Shown here in pieces: positions 18,184 to 26,409 of a stretch of DNA of 64,000 nucleotides. This DNA comes from UBA4744 sp963717135. GTDB taxonomy: Bacteria; Actinomycetota; Acidimicrobiia; Spongiisociales; UBA4744. Where the stretch lies: contig CAVQVN010000009.1 of NCBI GenBank assembly GCA_963717135.1, positions 1,519,672 to 1,583,671 on the forward strand, read 5' to 3'. The position numbers and the translations under genes were made by a program. The notes under the pieces were generated by a model that saw only the letters and a program-made list of their open reading frames with translations, was not told where the DNA came from and made no database searches. Position 1 is the first letter of the stretch. Every line of letters begins with the position of its first letter.

Positions 18184-19112
18184 GCGACTTCTTCACCACC
18201 GCCGTCCTGGTGGCCACTGCCGCTTCCGGCATCCGCCTGGCTGTTCCGTTGCTGTTCGCCTCGCTCGGTGAAACGTTTGGGCAGCGAAGTGGTGTATTGA
18301 ACCTCGGTGTCGATGGGATCATGCTGCTCGGAGCGTTTGGTGGTTATTACGCCGTGCTGCAAACGGGCAGCGTCTGGCTGGGACTGCTGATCGGAATCGT
18401 TGTCGGTTTGCTGCTCGGCGTCATCTCAGCGGTGATATCAGTGACCCTGAAAGCCGAGCAAGGGATCAGCGGTATCGGTATCTACCTGTTCGGCCTCGGA
18501 TTGAGCGACCTGCTGTTCCAAAAGCTGGTTGGGACCCCGCTGCCTATCACGAAGTTCCCCAAACTCGACATCCCGGTCCTGAGCGATATCCCGGTGATCG
18601 GTGAAATGCTGTTTCAACACAGCATCGTCGTGTACCTGGCCTTCCTGGCCGTGCCGGTCAGCATGTACATCATCAACAAGACGACTTTCGGGATGAACAT
18701 CCGGGCGGTGGGCGAGAACCCGGAAGCCGCCGATAGCCTGGGGGTTAGCGTCAACCGGGTCCGCTACGCCACCGTCATCATCGGCGGCACTTTGGCCGGT
18801 GTGGCCGGCGCCGCGCTGGCTATTGATCTCGGCATCTTCCAGCAGAACCTCACCAACGCTCAAGGGTTCATCGCCATTGCCCTGGTCTACTTCGGGGCTT
18901 GGCGACCGGTCGGCGTGATGCTGGGATCGCTGTTGTACGGATTCGTCAATGCCATCGTGCTGCAACTCAAGACCCTGGCGATCATCCCGCCCGACTTGTC
19001 GAACTTCGCGGCCATGGCTCCGGCCATAATCACGATTCTGGCTTTGGTCATTGTCGCCCGACGCTTCAAGGCGCCGGCGGCGCTCACCAAGCCTTACTCA
19101 AGAGGAGAATGA
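18180..19112 (+). CDS. BMP-type ABC importer permease (YufQ-like)
   Basis: This 310-residue second permease begins GTGAGCGACTTC, overlapping the first by 4 bases. It has about 8-9 transmembrane segments and typical blocks: FASLGETFGQRSGVLNLGVDGIML, KAEQGISGIGIYLFGLGLSD and GMNIRAVGENPEAADSLGVSVNRVRY. This is the shorter partner in the YufPQ pair of BmpA-family transporters. The two proteins form the heterodimeric channel in the cytoplasmic membrane. It is followed by the lipoprotein gene after 18 bases. Confidence 0.93.
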   Translation: MSDFFTTAVLVATAASGIRLAVPLLFASLGETFGQRSGVLNLGVDGIMLLGAFGGYYAVLQTGSVWLGLLIGIVVGLLLGVISAVISVTLKAEQGISGIGIYLFGLGLSDLLFQKLVGTPLPITKFPKLDIPVLSDIPVIGEMLFQHSIVVYLAFLAVPVSMYIINKTTFGMNIRAVGENPEAADSLGVSVNRVRYATVIIGGTLAGVAGAALAIDLGIFQQNLTNAQGFIAIALVYFGAWRPVGVMLGSLLYGFVNAIVLQLKTLAIIPPDLSNFAAMAPAIITILALVIVARRFKAPAALTKPYSRGE

Positions 19113-19130
19113 CCAAATGAAGGAGGAACA

Positions 19131-20159
19131 TTGAAAAAGCGCACTATGACCTGGTTGATCGTTGTCCTGGCATTCACGCTTGTGGCAGCCGCCTGCGGCG
19201 ATGACACGGGTGACACAACCACTACGGCCGGCGGCGGAGAAACAACCACGACCGCGGCAGCCGCCGAGGCGTTCAGGATCGCCATCGTGGCGCCTTCGGC
19301 GTCGAACGACCTGGCTTTCACCCAGTCGATCGTCGATGCAGTCAACATCATCAAGGCCGAGATGGGCAATGTGGAAGTACAAGTAACCGACGGCACGTTC
19401 GTGGTCGAAGATGCGGCAGGCGCCATCCGCGCCTACGCAGACGACGGGGTCGACCTGGTAATCGCCCATGGATCCCAGTACGGCGGTTCATTGCAGGAGA
19501 TCGCCCCCGACTTCCCGAACACCTCGTTTGCCTGGGGAACCGCGGCGGACACCTTCGGTTTGGCCAACGTCTTCGCCTATGAGGCAGCCTCTGATCAGGG
19601 CGGATATGTAATGGGAGTCATGGGAGCCGCGCTCAGCGAAACCAACACCATCGGCATCGTTGGGCCGGTCGAAGTGGGTGACGCCAAGCTGTACGTAGAC
19701 GGGTACAAGGCCGGCGTGCTGGCCCAGAACCCTGATGCCGAAGTGCTGGTCAACTACACCGACTCCTTTAGCGATGTGGCACTGGCCTCTGAGGCAGCTC
19801 AGGCCTTCGCCGCCAACGGGGCGGACGTGATGTCCGGCACGGCTCAGATGGTTGTGGGTGCGGTAACGGTTGCCAACGATCAGGGCATCCTCTGGTTTGG
19901 TACCCAGGCCAACCAGAAGAGCCTGGCGCCCAGCATCGTCGTAGCCTCCCAGGTATATCACTGGGAAGTCGTGTTACGCGACATCATTGCCAAGATCCAA
20001 GCGGGCACGCTCGGCGGTGAGGAGTACAAGATTGATCTCGCCAACGGTGGCGAGGTCATCGAATACAACGAAGCCTACGACTTGCCGGCCGATGTCAAGA
20101 CCCTGGCCGAGGAAACCATCGCCGGGATCATCGATGGGTCGATTTCGACCGGCGGCTAG
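19131..20159 (+). CDS. BMP-family substrate-binding lipoprotein
   Basis: This 342-residue protein starts at a TTG behind AAGGAGGAACA. The signal peptide ends VAAAC (Cys near residue 22), a lipobox, followed by a Thr-rich linker. The mature part is the BMP (Med/BmpA) fold: IAIVAPSASNDLAFTQSIVDA, AHGSQYGGSLQEIAPDFPNTSFAWG, YEAASDQGGYVMGVMGAALSE and a C-terminal VYHWEVVLRDIIAKI. BMP proteins bind purine nucleosides or related ligands and deliver them to YufPQ-type permeases. Ligand identity cannot be read off, but the location beside purine-hydroxylase genes supports a purine or nucleoside. The same fold recurs in the sensor at 38303. Confidence 0.93.
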   Translation: MKKRTMTWLIVVLAFTLVAAACGDDTGDTTTTAGGGETTTTAAAAEAFRIAIVAPSASNDLAFTQSIVDAVNIIKAEMGNVEVQVTDGTFVVEDAAGAIRAYADDGVDLVIAHGSQYGGSLQEIAPDFPNTSFAWGTAADTFGLANVFAYEAASDQGGYVMGVMGAALSETNTIGIVGPVEVGDAKLYVDGYKAGVLAQNPDAEVLVNYTDSFSDVALASEAAQAFAANGADVMSGTAQMVVGAVTVANDQGILWFGTQANQKSLAPSIVVASQVYHWEVVLRDIIAKIQAGTLGGEEYKIDLANGGEVIEYNEAYDLPADVKTLAEETIAGIIDGSISTGG

Positions 20160-20243
20160 GAGGGAATTGTGAGGAGCGGCTGCGAGGAGGACTGTCTCAC
20201 TTCGTACTCCGTACCTGGTGCGGCGACGTCAATCGTGGCAGTC

Positions 20244-20273
20244 GACCGGGGCGGGCGACCGCTCGCCCCGGTC
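20244..20273. promoter_or_regulatory. Intra-operon hairpin between binding protein and ATPase
   Basis: A perfect 10-bp GC stem (GACCGGGGCG at 20244-20253, CGCCCCGGTC at 20264-20273, 10-base loop) lies in the 131-base gap between the lipoprotein and ATPase genes. There is no T-run. It may stabilise or attenuate the upstream mRNA so that binding protein is made in excess, a common arrangement in ABC operons. Confidence 0.5.
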
Positions 20274-20290
20274 CCAAGCGAGGTGGCGTC

Positions 20291-21820
20291 GTGAGCGAGA
20301 CCCTCATGCTGGAGATGCGGGGGATCACCAAGCGGTTCCCCGGTGTCCTGGCCAACGACCGAGTTGATTTCGATCTCAGGGCCGGCGAGGTTCACACACT
20401 GCTTGGTGAGAACGGTGCGGGCAAGAGCACGCTGATGAAGATCCTCTACGGGCTCTATCGACAGGACGAAGGAGAGGTGCTCCTGAATGGATCTCCAATC
20501 GAGATCCAGAGCCCAACCGACGCCATCGATCACAACATCGGGATGATCCACCAGCACTTCATGATGGTTGAGAGCCTGACCGTGGCTGAGAACGTTGCTC
20601 TCGGGTTGTCATCCAACCGGGGTTTCCGCACCGATCTTGACGCCGTTTCCGAGCGGATTACAGAGCTCGGCTCACGATATGGTCTCAAGATCGACCCGAG
20701 TGCAACCGTCTGGCAGCTCTCGGTCGGACAGAAACAGCGGGTGGAGATCATCAAGGCGCTCTATCGCAACGCCGAGCTGCTCATCCTCGATGAGCCGACG
20801 GCGGTCCTAACCCCGCAGGAGGTGGATCAGCTCTTCGTGACCCTCCGGCAGATGACCGACGATGGCCGCGGACTGATCTTCATCTCGCACAAGCTGCATG
20901 AGGTCCTGGCTCTCAGCGACCGTATCACCGTTCTCAGACAGGGCCGCAAGACCGGTGAAGTCCCGGTGGAAGGGGCCACCCGGGAGAGTTTGGCCCGGAT
21001 GATGGTGGGGCGCGAAGTGAAGCTCGCACCGGACAAACCGGAAGTCGAAACCGGCCGGGCGCGGCTCCGGATCGAAAACCTGACGGTGCTCGGGGATCGG
21101 GGCGATGAGGCCGTGCGAGGTCTCAACCTGGAGGTTCGGGCCGGGGAGATTCTCGGTATTGCAGGCGTATCGGGCAACGGTCAACGGGAGATGGCCGAGA
21201 CCATTGGAGGACTACGCGAGCCGATCGGTGGATCGATCTACATCGATGACGTCGACGTCGCCGGCAAATCCCCCGCGGAGGTTCGCCAGGCCGGCCTCTC
21301 CTATGTGCCGGAAGGCCGCATGAAGAACGGCTGCATCGGCGAGTTCACCATCTCCGAGAACCTCCTGCTGGTAGATCACAAAGATCCCCGGTTTGTCAAG
21401 AGGGGACTCTTCGATTTCGGTGCGATCAAGGAGCATTCCGCCCGGCTGGTGAAAGAGTACGCGGTGAAAACCCCGACCCTGGAAACCACCGCTCGCAGCC
21501 TCTCGGGCGGGAACATCCAGAAAGTGATCCTGGCCAGGGAGATCTCCGGCACTCCCAAAGTCCTGCTGGCATCCCAGCCCACGCGCGGTGTGGATATCGG
21601 AGCCGCCGAGTACATCCACAAGCGCCTGGTCGGCCAGCGGGAAGAGGGCACCGCCATCCTCGTGATCTCGGAAGACCTCGACGAGGTGTTCGGACTCTCC
21701 GATCGCATTGCGGTCATCTACGAGGGACAAATAATGGGGATCGTCGACCCGGCCACGATCACCCGTCAGGAGATCGGTTTGATGATGGCCGGGGTCAGTC
21801 CGGACTCCGCTAAGAGTTGA
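20291..21820 (+). CDS. BMP-type ABC importer double ATPase (YufO-like)
   Basis: This 509-residue tandem ATPase starts with GTG. The first half has Walker A GENGAGKSTLMK (about residues 39-50), Q-loop, signature LSVGQKQRVEI and Walker B LLILDEPTAVL. The second half has the degenerate GVSGNGQREMAE in place of Walker A and signature LSGGNIQKVILARE. Its Walker B region reads VLLASQPTRGVD, where Ser-Gln replaces Asp-Glu. Such asymmetry is normal for the sugar/nucleoside double-ATPase class. It energises the two permeases. It is the last gene of the importer operon and converges tail to tail with the aminotransferase gene 18 bases on. Confidence 0.95.
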   Translation: MSETLMLEMRGITKRFPGVLANDRVDFDLRAGEVHTLLGENGAGKSTLMKILYGLYRQDEGEVLLNGSPIEIQSPTDAIDHNIGMIHQHFMMVESLTVAENVALGLSSNRGFRTDLDAVSERITELGSRYGLKIDPSATVWQLSVGQKQRVEIIKALYRNAELLILDEPTAVLTPQEVDQLFVTLRQMTDDGRGLIFISHKLHEVLALSDRITVLRQGRKTGEVPVEGATRESLARMMVGREVKLAPDKPEVETGRARLRIENLTVLGDRGDEAVRGLNLEVRAGEILGIAGVSGNGQREMAETIGGLREPIGGSIYIDDVDVAGKSPAEVRQAGLSYVPEGRMKNGCIGEFTISENLLLVDHKDPRFVKRGLFDFGAIKEHSARLVKEYAVKTPTLETTARSLSGGNIQKVILAREISGTPKVLLASQPTRGVDIGAAEYIHKRLVGQREEGTAILVISEDLDEVFGLSDRIAVIYEGQIMGIVDPATITRQEIGLMMAGVSPDSAKS

Positions 21821-21838
21821 CCGGCGACGGCAAGCGAT

Positions 21839-22891
21839 TCAGGGAAGGATCGCTCGAAGAGCGGAAACCAACCTATCGTCGGCTTGGGGCGAACGCACCG
21901 TGAACCGCAAAAAGGAGGCCAGCCGGCTGCCCGCCGGATACGCCCTCGGTACCAGCCCCTCTTTCATCAGAGCACTCGCCACCCCGGACGCATTGGGCCC
22001 CGCCTCGCACAACAGGAAGTTGGTAGCACCGGGCAGCACCCGGAAACCGAGATCCTCGAAGAGACCTGCCAGGCGAATCCGCTCTTCCGTTATCGAGGTG
22101 ACCACATTCCTCATCCGGCCCGGCATTTCCAGCGCGGCAATCGCCAGATCGACCGAGAGGCTCGAAATGCTCCCGGGTGGCCGCACCCCATCGATCCTCG
22201 CAATCAAGTCGGGATGCCCGAGGGCATAACCCACTCTGGCGCCGGCCAGCCCGTAGGCCTTGGACATGGTGTGAAGCACGAGCAGGTTGTGGTGCCGGTC
22301 CGCCCACGAGGCCCAGTCGTCACCGGCGAATTCCGCGTAGGCGGCGTCGAGGACGACTATGCCGTCGGTCGCCGCGATGACCGCGGCGACCGCGGCGTCT
22401 CCGGGACGGTTCCCGATCGGGTTGGAGGGAGCACACAACCACACGACCTCAGCATCTCGGGCCGCGTTGATCACTTCGTCGGTCGGAAACTCGAAGTCGG
22501 GAGGCGACGCCTCGACCCCGACCACGTTGCCGTGAGCCTGGGCGGTGGCTATCTCATACAGCGGATAGGTGGGAGTGACCGTGACCGCGTTCTGACCCGG
22601 AGCCAGGAAGGCCCGGGCGGCCAGCAAAATCAGCTCATCGGCACCGGCTCCGGGCGCGATCTGATCGGGGTCGAGACCGGTGACCTGGGCGACCGCTTCT
22701 CGAAGGGTGCCGTACCCGGCGGCCGGATATTCGTTGAGGTTCCCGCTTCGACGGCGGACGAGATCAACCGCCCAGTCGGTCGGGAAGGGTGAAGTGTTGT
22801 GGTCGAACCGCTCGACCTGCTCTGGTTCCAGACCCGCCGCCCGGGCGATCTCCTCCGTGCTCGGCTGCCATTGATACTTCGGAAAGCTCAC
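21839..22891 (-). CDS. Histidinol-phosphate aminotransferase-like class I/II aminotransferase
   Basis: The GTG at 22891 (VSFPKYQWQPSTEEIARAAG) gives 350 residues and leaves a 10-base gap to the upstream channel gene; the longest frame (to 22936) would overlap it. The fold-type I motifs are FDHNTSPFP, GAGADELILLAARAFL, CAPSNPIG, VLDAAYAEFAG and the PLP lysine in HTMSKAYGLAGARVGYA. The C-terminal Arg lies in FLRFTVRS. It resembles HisC/CobD-type enzymes. No his genes are nearby, so the amino acid substrate is uncertain. Confidence 0.85.
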   Translation of the reverse strand: MSFPKYQWQPSTEEIARAAGLEPEQVERFDHNTSPFPTDWAVDLVRRRSGNLNEYPAAGYGTLREAVAQVTGLDPDQIAPGAGADELILLAARAFLAPGQNAVTVTPTYPLYEIATAQAHGNVVGVEASPPDFEFPTDEVINAARDAEVVWLCAPSNPIGNRPGDAAVAAVIAATDGIVVLDAAYAEFAGDDWASWADRHHNLLVLHTMSKAYGLAGARVGYALGHPDLIARIDGVRPPGSISSLSVDLAIAALEMPGRMRNVVTSITEERIRLAGLFEDLGFRVLPGATNFLLCEAGPNASGVASALMKEGLVPRAYPAGSRLASFLRFTVRSPQADDRLVSALRAILP

Positions 22892-22901
22892 CGGCTGGAT
22901 T

Positions 22902-24023
22902 CTACGACCGACTCGGTTGCCGCTCGTCCAGATCAATCACAACGTCGGTTTGCTTGGATGTCTTGAGCGGTGAGAGAGTTCCCAGCGACTCGGCGACTAC
23001 CACCGCGTCATCTCCCGGCTCGAGGCGGAAATCACTTGGCGGGTTGATGAAGGAAGAACCGTTTCGGCTCACGGCCAGCACTGTTGCCTGATGATCGCGC
23101 CGCATGCGCGTAGCCAGTTCGTCGATCGAGGCACCGAGGTAGTCATCGGGTAGCTCAACCCGGTAGAGCTCAGACCCGTCTCCCCCGGCCACCATGTCTG
23201 CCACCACCGCCGACAGCCCGGGATACATGGCGGTGCGGGCCAGTAGATGGGCGGCCAACCGGGAGCTGACCAGCAGTTCGTCGACCTTGGTGCGCCGGAA
23301 GTGTTCTACATGTTTGGGATTGTTGACCTCGACTACGGTCCGCACCCGCGGTGCCAGATCCTCAATCGCCAGTACGGTGAGGATCGATCGCATATCGGCT
23401 TCGTTGGATCCATCCGTCGGGCAAATAATGGCTGCCGCGGCCTCCTCGATACCCGCCCGCTTGAGGTCGTCGGCATTGGTCGTATCGCCCCGTACGAAAT
23501 ACGCATCGTCCCCCGCCGGGTTCCGGTCGGCTTCATGGATGACCACGACCTCCCGGTCGAACTCGTCGGAGCGAAGCTCATCGATCAGGTCGCGGGCCGT
23601 GGAGTTCCATCCACAGACGACGATGTGCCCTCTATGTCCTGCTGCACCCATGCCCTGTCCCTCCTTCAACAAGAAATCGATGACAAATCCGACCAGTGCC
23701 CCGGTGATGGTGGCGAGAATCCCTATCCCAAAGAGGGCCAGAAGCCAGCTCACCACCCAGCCAAGCGGGGTTGTGACGTGCGAGGCGTCGCCCTGACCAA
23801 GGACCGTGGTGATCCCCCAGTAGAACGACTCGCCAAATGCCGCCAGGGTGAGCTCTTTCTCCAGGAGCGTGATGGCGATGGCCGCCAACGAGACGACCAC
23901 TATCAAGCCCGACAGTAGGGCAACGAAGAATCGCCGATCGACTTGCTTGGCCACCCGCCGGACATGCCACATGACCCGACGAAGAAAAGCCGAATGAAAG
24001 AGTGCGCCGAGCCGCTCTCGCAT
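22902..24023 (-). CDS. Two-TM ion channel with TrkA-N/TrkA-C domains, unusual filter
   Basis: The ATG at 24023 has a strong site (GAGGGAGGAACC) and yields 373 residues; the longer frame adds 19. Two membrane helices (about 33-55 and 88-112) flank a pore region. The next part is a TrkA-N/RCK domain (HIVVCGWNSTARDLIDEL, with dinucleotide acid VVVIHEAD), then a TrkA-C domain (LYRVELPDDYLGASIDELATRMR). The pore loop reads TTVLGQGDASH instead of the K+-channel TVGYGD, so the GYG triplet is absent and ion selectivity is uncertain. Members are annotated as potassium channel/NAD-binding proteins. It is probably co-transcribed with the aminotransferase. Confidence 0.85.
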   Translation of the reverse strand: MRERLGALFHSAFLRRVMWHVRRVAKQVDRRFFVALLSGLIVVVSLAAIAITLLEKELTLAAFGESFYWGITTVLGQGDASHVTTPLGWVVSWLLALFGIGILATITGALVGFVIDFLLKEGQGMGAAGHRGHIVVCGWNSTARDLIDELRSDEFDREVVVIHEADRNPAGDDAYFVRGDTTNADDLKRAGIEEAAAAIICPTDGSNEADMRSILTVLAIEDLAPRVRTVVEVNNPKHVEHFRRTKVDELLVSSRLAAHLLARTAMYPGLSAVVADMVAGGDGSELYRVELPDDYLGASIDELATRMRRDHQATVLAVSRNGSSFINPPSDFRLEPGDDAVVVAESLGTLSPLKTSKQTDVVIDLDERQPSRS

Positions 24024-24154
24024 GGTTCCTCCCTCTCCGGACCGGAAAACTACTCGACCAACTCGAGGCGTGACGACCAAAGTGTCTCCTCTGTGGAACT
24101 CGAGCCCACCCCCAAGCCGAGTAGCTCACTCCCGGAACCGAGTATCTTGGCCGC

Positions 24155-24778
24155 ATGCACGTCGTTTCGGTCCAGGTTGGGTCTCCTCACACCCTGCAAG
24201 TTGGTGAGCGGGCCGTGGAAACGGGGATCATCAAGTCCCCGGTAGACGAAATCCTCGTCAATGTCGAGGGTATTGCAGACGACGCCGTGATGAATTCCCA
24301 ACACCACGGCGGGCCGGATCAGGCGGTCTACGTGTATTCCTTCGAAGATTACAAATGGTGGATACAACAGCTCAATCGGTCGTTGGAGCCCGGGTCTTTT
24401 GGAGAGAACCTGACAGTCTCGGGGATCCCGGAGCTGGTTCGCGTCGGTGACCGGCTCCTCATCGATGGCGTCCTGCTCGAGGCGACGGCACCCCGCATTC
24501 CCTGCGCCACTTTCGCCGCCCGGATCGGGGATCCTGGATGGATTCGCCGTTTTCGCGACGCCCGGCGCCCGGGTTTCTACTGCCGGGTCCTCGAACCGGG
24601 CACCATCCGGGCAGGCACCACGGTGGAATGGATCTCCGCCCCCGCAGAGAACATCTCGCTGGTGGAGATGGTGGATCACGCCTACTCGAGCGATCTTCCG
24701 GTGGCGGACGCCCAGCGCGCCATGGCCTCCCCCATCTCGCATCGGGCCCGTGCTCAGTATCAAGCCCGGTTGCAGTAA
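24155..24778 (+). CDS. MOSC domain protein (YiiM-like)
   Basis: This 207-residue protein has the MOSC barrel with the conserved QHHGGPDQAVYVYSFEDYKWW block, PGSFGENLTVSG, VRVGDRLLIDGVLLEATAPRIPCATF (the Cys that typically takes part in sulfur or molybdenum-cofactor chemistry) and GFYCRVLEPG. YiiM relatives are involved in reduction or sulfuration of N-hydroxylated compounds using molybdenum cofactor. No partner gene is adjacent, though a molybdenum hydroxylase lies 8 kb upstream. It is divergent from the channel gene. Confidence 0.9.
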   Translation: MHVVSVQVGSPHTLQVGERAVETGIIKSPVDEILVNVEGIADDAVMNSQHHGGPDQAVYVYSFEDYKWWIQQLNRSLEPGSFGENLTVSGIPELVRVGDRLLIDGVLLEATAPRIPCATFAARIGDPGWIRRFRDARRPGFYCRVLEPGTIRAGTTVEWISAPAENISLVEMVDHAYSSDLPVADAQRAMASPISHRARAQYQARLQ

Positions 24779-24897
24779 GCCGACCGAGGCCTCGCCGGAG
24801 AATCTCCGCTGGCGATCGCCGCCCAACTTCTGACCGGCCCCGCCACACCGATGACGGACCCCCGATCCGGAAGCGCGTTTCCCGACGGCGGACGAGA

Positions 24898-26316
24898 ATG
24901 GTGATTGTGTCGAACGTTGCCGTCATCGGAGCCGGACCCAACGGGCTGGGAGCCGCCATCGTCCTCCAACAGGCAGGTCGGTTGGTAACCGTCTATGAGA
25001 AGTCGGACACCTTAGGTGGTGCGGCCGGAACCGCCGAACTCACCCTGCCCGGCTTTCGCCACGACCTGGGTGCAGGCGTGCACCCGCTCGGCGCGACCTC
25101 GCCTCTGTTTCAATCACTGCCGATGGAAGAACACGGGCTCCGGTGGCTTCGACCCGAGATCCCGCTGGCTCATCCGCTCGAGGACGGGACGACCGCCACG
25201 CTGCACCACTCGGTCACCGTCACCGCCGAACGATTGGAGGCCGACGGACCACTCTACGAACGGGTGGTGGGAAAACTGGCCCGGCAATGGGACCTGATCT
25301 CGGAAGCGGTATTCGGCCCGGTGCTACGTATTCCCTCCCATCCGCTCGCACTGTCCGGGCTGGGATTGCGGGGTCTCCGGCCGGCCGAGATGGCTCAACG
25401 ATCACTTCGCACCGGCCAGGGGCGAGCGTTGCTGGCAGGGCTGGCCGCCCATACACCCATGCCGCTCTCCCAACCCGGGAATACCGCCGTGGCCCTCGTG
25501 CTGGCGGCGCTGGTACACGTGAGCGGTTGGCCGGTCGCCGAGGGGGGATCCCAGGCCATTGCGGATGCCCTAGCCTCGATCCTCAGGGGAATGGGAGGGA
25601 CCATTGAGACCGACCGTTATGTGCGAGACCTCGAGGACCTCCCCCCGGTCGAGACCGTACTTTTCGACACCGGGCCACGAGCCATGGCCACAATCGCCGG
25701 TCACCGACTGCCGAACCGCGCCGGACGGCGGTACCGGCGGTACCGCCACGGGCCGGGCGTCTTCAAGGTGGATTTCGCCTTGGCCGGACCGGTTCCCTGG
25801 AGCGCTCCGGACTGTCGCCGGGCCGGCACTCTGCACGTGGGCGGTCCGGCCGACGAAATCGCCCAGGCGGAACAGGCCGTGTGGGATGGAAGGATTCCCC
25901 ACCGGCCTTTCGTGATCGCCTCACAACCGACGATCGTCGACCCCACTCGCACCCCCGCCGGCAAGCACGTGCTATGGGCCTACTGTCATGTTCCGGCCGG
26001 TTCTCCCATCGACATGACCGAGGCCATCGAACGTCAGATTGAACGTTTTGCTCCCGGGTTCCGAGAACTGATTCTGGCCCGGCACACCATGAGTCCCGCC
26101 GACCTCGAGGAATGGAATCCCAACCTGGTCGGAGGCGATATCGCCGGCGGGCGAACCGATCGGTTGCGAATGCTCTTCCGGCCGCAGTTGAGGCTCAACC
26201 CTTATCTAGTAGGTCCGGGCATGTACCTGTGTTCGTCGGCCACTCCCCCGGGTCCCGGAGTCCACGGCATGGCCGGCTATCACGCCGCCCGGGCCGTGCT
26301 GCGCAACTCCAATTGA
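24898..26316 (+). CDS. Phytoene desaturase/CrtI-like FAD oxidoreductase
   Basis: The ATG at 24898 puts the dinucleotide motif VAVIGAGPNGLGAAIVLQQAG at the N-terminus of a 472-residue protein; the open frame upstream (from 24538) overlaps the MOSC gene and is not credible. The second FAD motif is GAAGTAELTLPGFRHDLGAGVHPLG. The C-terminal block YLCSSATPPGPGVHGMAGYHAARA is the usual end of CrtI/PDS/amine-oxidase-like enzymes. No carotenoid genes are near, so a retinol-saturase- or PYROXD2-type role is as likely as carotenoid desaturation. Confidence 0.85.
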   Translation: MVIVSNVAVIGAGPNGLGAAIVLQQAGRLVTVYEKSDTLGGAAGTAELTLPGFRHDLGAGVHPLGATSPLFQSLPMEEHGLRWLRPEIPLAHPLEDGTTATLHHSVTVTAERLEADGPLYERVVGKLARQWDLISEAVFGPVLRIPSHPLALSGLGLRGLRPAEMAQRSLRTGQGRALLAGLAAHTPMPLSQPGNTAVALVLAALVHVSGWPVAEGGSQAIADALASILRGMGGTIETDRYVRDLEDLPPVETVLFDTGPRAMATIAGHRLPNRAGRRYRRYRHGPGVFKVDFALAGPVPWSAPDCRRAGTLHVGGPADEIAQAEQAVWDGRIPHRPFVIASQPTIVDPTRTPAGKHVLWAYCHVPAGSPIDMTEAIERQIERFAPGFRELILARHTMSPADLEEWNPNLVGGDIAGGRTDRLRMLFRPQLRLNPYLVGPGMYLCSSATPPGPGVHGMAGYHAARAVLRNSN

Positions 26317-26409
26317 ATGCTGAACCCGTCCTACCGCCCGCCGGGTACACTCGCGGGTCCGATCCGACCGAGCCCAACGGCCCATACTGGAGGGAATGCG
26401 TCTGTGGGA

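Noticed and set aside
24538..24897. Long N-terminal extension of the CrtI-like frame
   Set aside because: It overlaps the MOSC gene in another frame, is Arg/Pro-rich without family similarity, and the FAD motif begins right after the ATG at 24898.
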